Assembly: GCA_947381875.1 (NCBI GenBank)
Contig: CANCXY010000235.1
Span: 1 to 5,230, forward strand
Source: an uncultured Clostridia bacterium
GTDB lineage: Bacteria; Bacillota; Clostridia; Oscillospirales; Ruminococcaceae
Direction of reading: 5' to 3'
Length of the DNA: 5,230 nt
This document shows positions 4,441 through 5,230 of this stretch, piece by piece; within the stretch, counting starts at the first letter, position 1, and each line of letters begins with the position of its first letter. The notes beneath the pieces were generated by a model. The model was not told the origin of the DNA and did not search any database. It was given only the letters and a program-made list of their open reading frames with translations. The translations under genes were made by a program, and so were the position numbers.

Positions 4441-5133
4441 ATGGAAAAGCCGGTCATAGGGTTGATGGGCGCGATGCCGGATGAGATTGCGCGGCTGTGC
4501 GCGCATATGGAGCAGCGCGGGGAAGAAAGGGCGGCGGGCGTCACCTTTTATACGGGCGTTCTGCGGGGGCGCAGGGTGGTGCTTTGCTGTGCGGGGATGG
4601 GCAAGGTGAATGCCGCGTGCGCCGCGCAGCTTCTGGTGACGAAATTTGGCGCGGGGGCGCTTATCTTTTCCGGGATAGCCGGGAACATGACGGACAAGAT
4701 CGGCGTGGGGGATGTAGTGATTGGCAAAACGCTGCTGTATCATGACGCGGAACGCCGGATGATTGCCGAGAGCTATCCGCATTTGCAGGAGTTTTCCGGC
4801 GACGCGAAGATGATTGCCGCCGCCGAGGCCGCGTGCCGGGCGGCGGGGGTAAAGTATATCGTCGGGAAGATCGCGACGGGCGACGACTTTGTGGGCGACA
4901 GCGCGACCAAAAACGCCATTGCCGCCAAGTGCGCCCCCGACTGCGTGGAGATGGAGGGCGCGGCTGTGGCGCATGTGGCGGCCAAAAACGACGTGCCGTG
5001 TGTGGTGCTGCGGGCCATGAGCGACAACGCCGACGAACAGGCGTATGAAACGCTGGTGGGCAAGCCGTTCGATATCTCCGAATATTGCGCCTCCGCCGCG
5101 AAGATCTGCGAGGAGCTGGTGGCGGGGCTGTAG
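4441..5133 (+). CDS. mtnN: 5'-methylthioadenosine/S-adenosylhomocysteine nucleosidase
   Basis: The 230-residue product is the length of Pfs/MtnN proteins. It hydrolyses methylthioadenosine and S-adenosylhomocysteine to adenine plus methylthioribose or S-ribosylhomocysteine, removing inhibitory by-products of methylation and polyamine synthesis and supplying the precursor of LuxS/AI-2. Family signatures are GAMPDEI (10-16, E15 equivalent to catalytic E12 of E. coli), GMGKVNAA (52-59), SGIAGN (77-82), ATGDDFV (145-151), VEMEGAAVAHVA (169-180, with E172 equivalent to E174) and RAMSDNAD (191-198, D195 equivalent to catalytic D197). The ATG at 4441 is chosen because AAGGAGG (4427-4433) lies seven bases upstream; the open frame extends back into the repeat but without family similarity. 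It probably depends on read-through from ychF, since no separate promoter is evident. Confidence 0.96.
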   Translation: MEKPVIGLMGAMPDEIARLCAHMEQRGEERAAGVTFYTGVLRGRRVVLCCAGMGKVNAACAAQLLVTKFGAGALIFSGIAGNMTDKIGVGDVVIGKTLLYHDAERRMIAESYPHLQEFSGDAKMIAAAEAACRAAGVKYIVGKIATGDDFVGDSATKNAIAAKCAPDCVEMEGAAVAHVAAKNDVPCVVLRAMSDNADEQAYETLVGKPFDISEYCASAAKICEELVAGL

Positions 5134-5148
5134 GAGAAAGCAAAAGGA

Positions 5149-5207
5149 AAACCAGCAGTGGCCGTCTCTTTTTGAGGCCGCCCCTGCTGGTTTCTGATAA
5201 CTTTTTT
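5149..5207 (+). terminator. Terminator after mtnN, possibly bidirectional
   Basis: AAACCAGCAG (5149-5158) pairs with CTGCTGGTTT (5184-5193) as a perfect 10-bp outer stem, and GGCC (5160-5163) can pair with GGCC (5176-5179) inside. A T-rich tail with six T's (5202-5207) follows after a few bases. On the minus strand the stem is followed by T's too (end of stem plus the complement of 5142-5151), so it could also serve a convergent gene. Confidence 0.75.
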
Positions 5208-5230
5208 ACAGCATCTCCTTCTTAATCCCC
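5206..5230 (-). CDS. Possible 3' end of a convergent gene (last codons only)
   Basis: Read on the minus strand the window edge gives an open frame ending GIKKEML and TAA (5208-5206), just beyond the mtnN terminator. The placement of a stop next to a possibly bidirectional terminator suggests a convergent gene, but eight codons cannot identify it and chance is a real alternative. Confidence 0.3.

Overview
The window looks like chromosome from a fairly GC-rich clostridial Firmicute, probably an Oscillospiraceae-like gut bacterium. This is inferred from strong AGGAGG-type ribosome sites, GC-rich housekeeping genes of bacterial type, a toxin of the CptN type known from gut Clostridia, and many GC-rich intergenic hairpins. 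Base composition changes by eye: the left ~700 bases are AT-rich, about 990-2730 is intermediate, and 3190-5130 is clearly GC-rich. I read this as an accessory segment (left) joined to core chromosome (right).

Left region (1-720, minus strand): a compact type III toxin-antitoxin locus of the CptIN kind. In transcription order it has a consensus -35/-10 promoter (689-717), two 45-base tandem repeats able to form a pseudoknot (584-673, antitoxin RNA), an intrinsic terminator (557-584), and a ToxN/CptN-like endoribonuclease toxin ending at 58. The best toxin start (ATG at 536-538, behind GGAG) is out of frame with the body by one base at a run of seven A's, so the toxin may be off, phase-variable or affected by a sequencing error.

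Middle region (720-2815): a decayed DUF1016/YhcG-type gene (993-1631) with an amber codon in its N-terminal domain and no C-terminal nuclease domain. It converges on a two-gene minus-strand operon, a MarR-type regulator followed after 2 bases by a nitroreductase, with a candidate promoter/operator at 2775-2814.

Intergenic region (2730-3187): no credible gene. It holds two near-perfect hairpins with the same CCCCGCC core, a larger imperfect inverted repeat, and a good promoter (3021-3049) that produces a structured leader for the next gene.

Right region (3188-5230): ychF, encoding the ribosome-associated YchF ATPase, then mtnN, encoding MTA/SAH nucleosidase of the methyl cycle. They are in the same direction, separated by a reverse-facing terminator and a palindromic repeat. 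The same repeat occurs, inverted in the window, at the left edge behind the toxin gene. A terminator follows mtnN, and the last bases may be the 3' end of a convergent gene.
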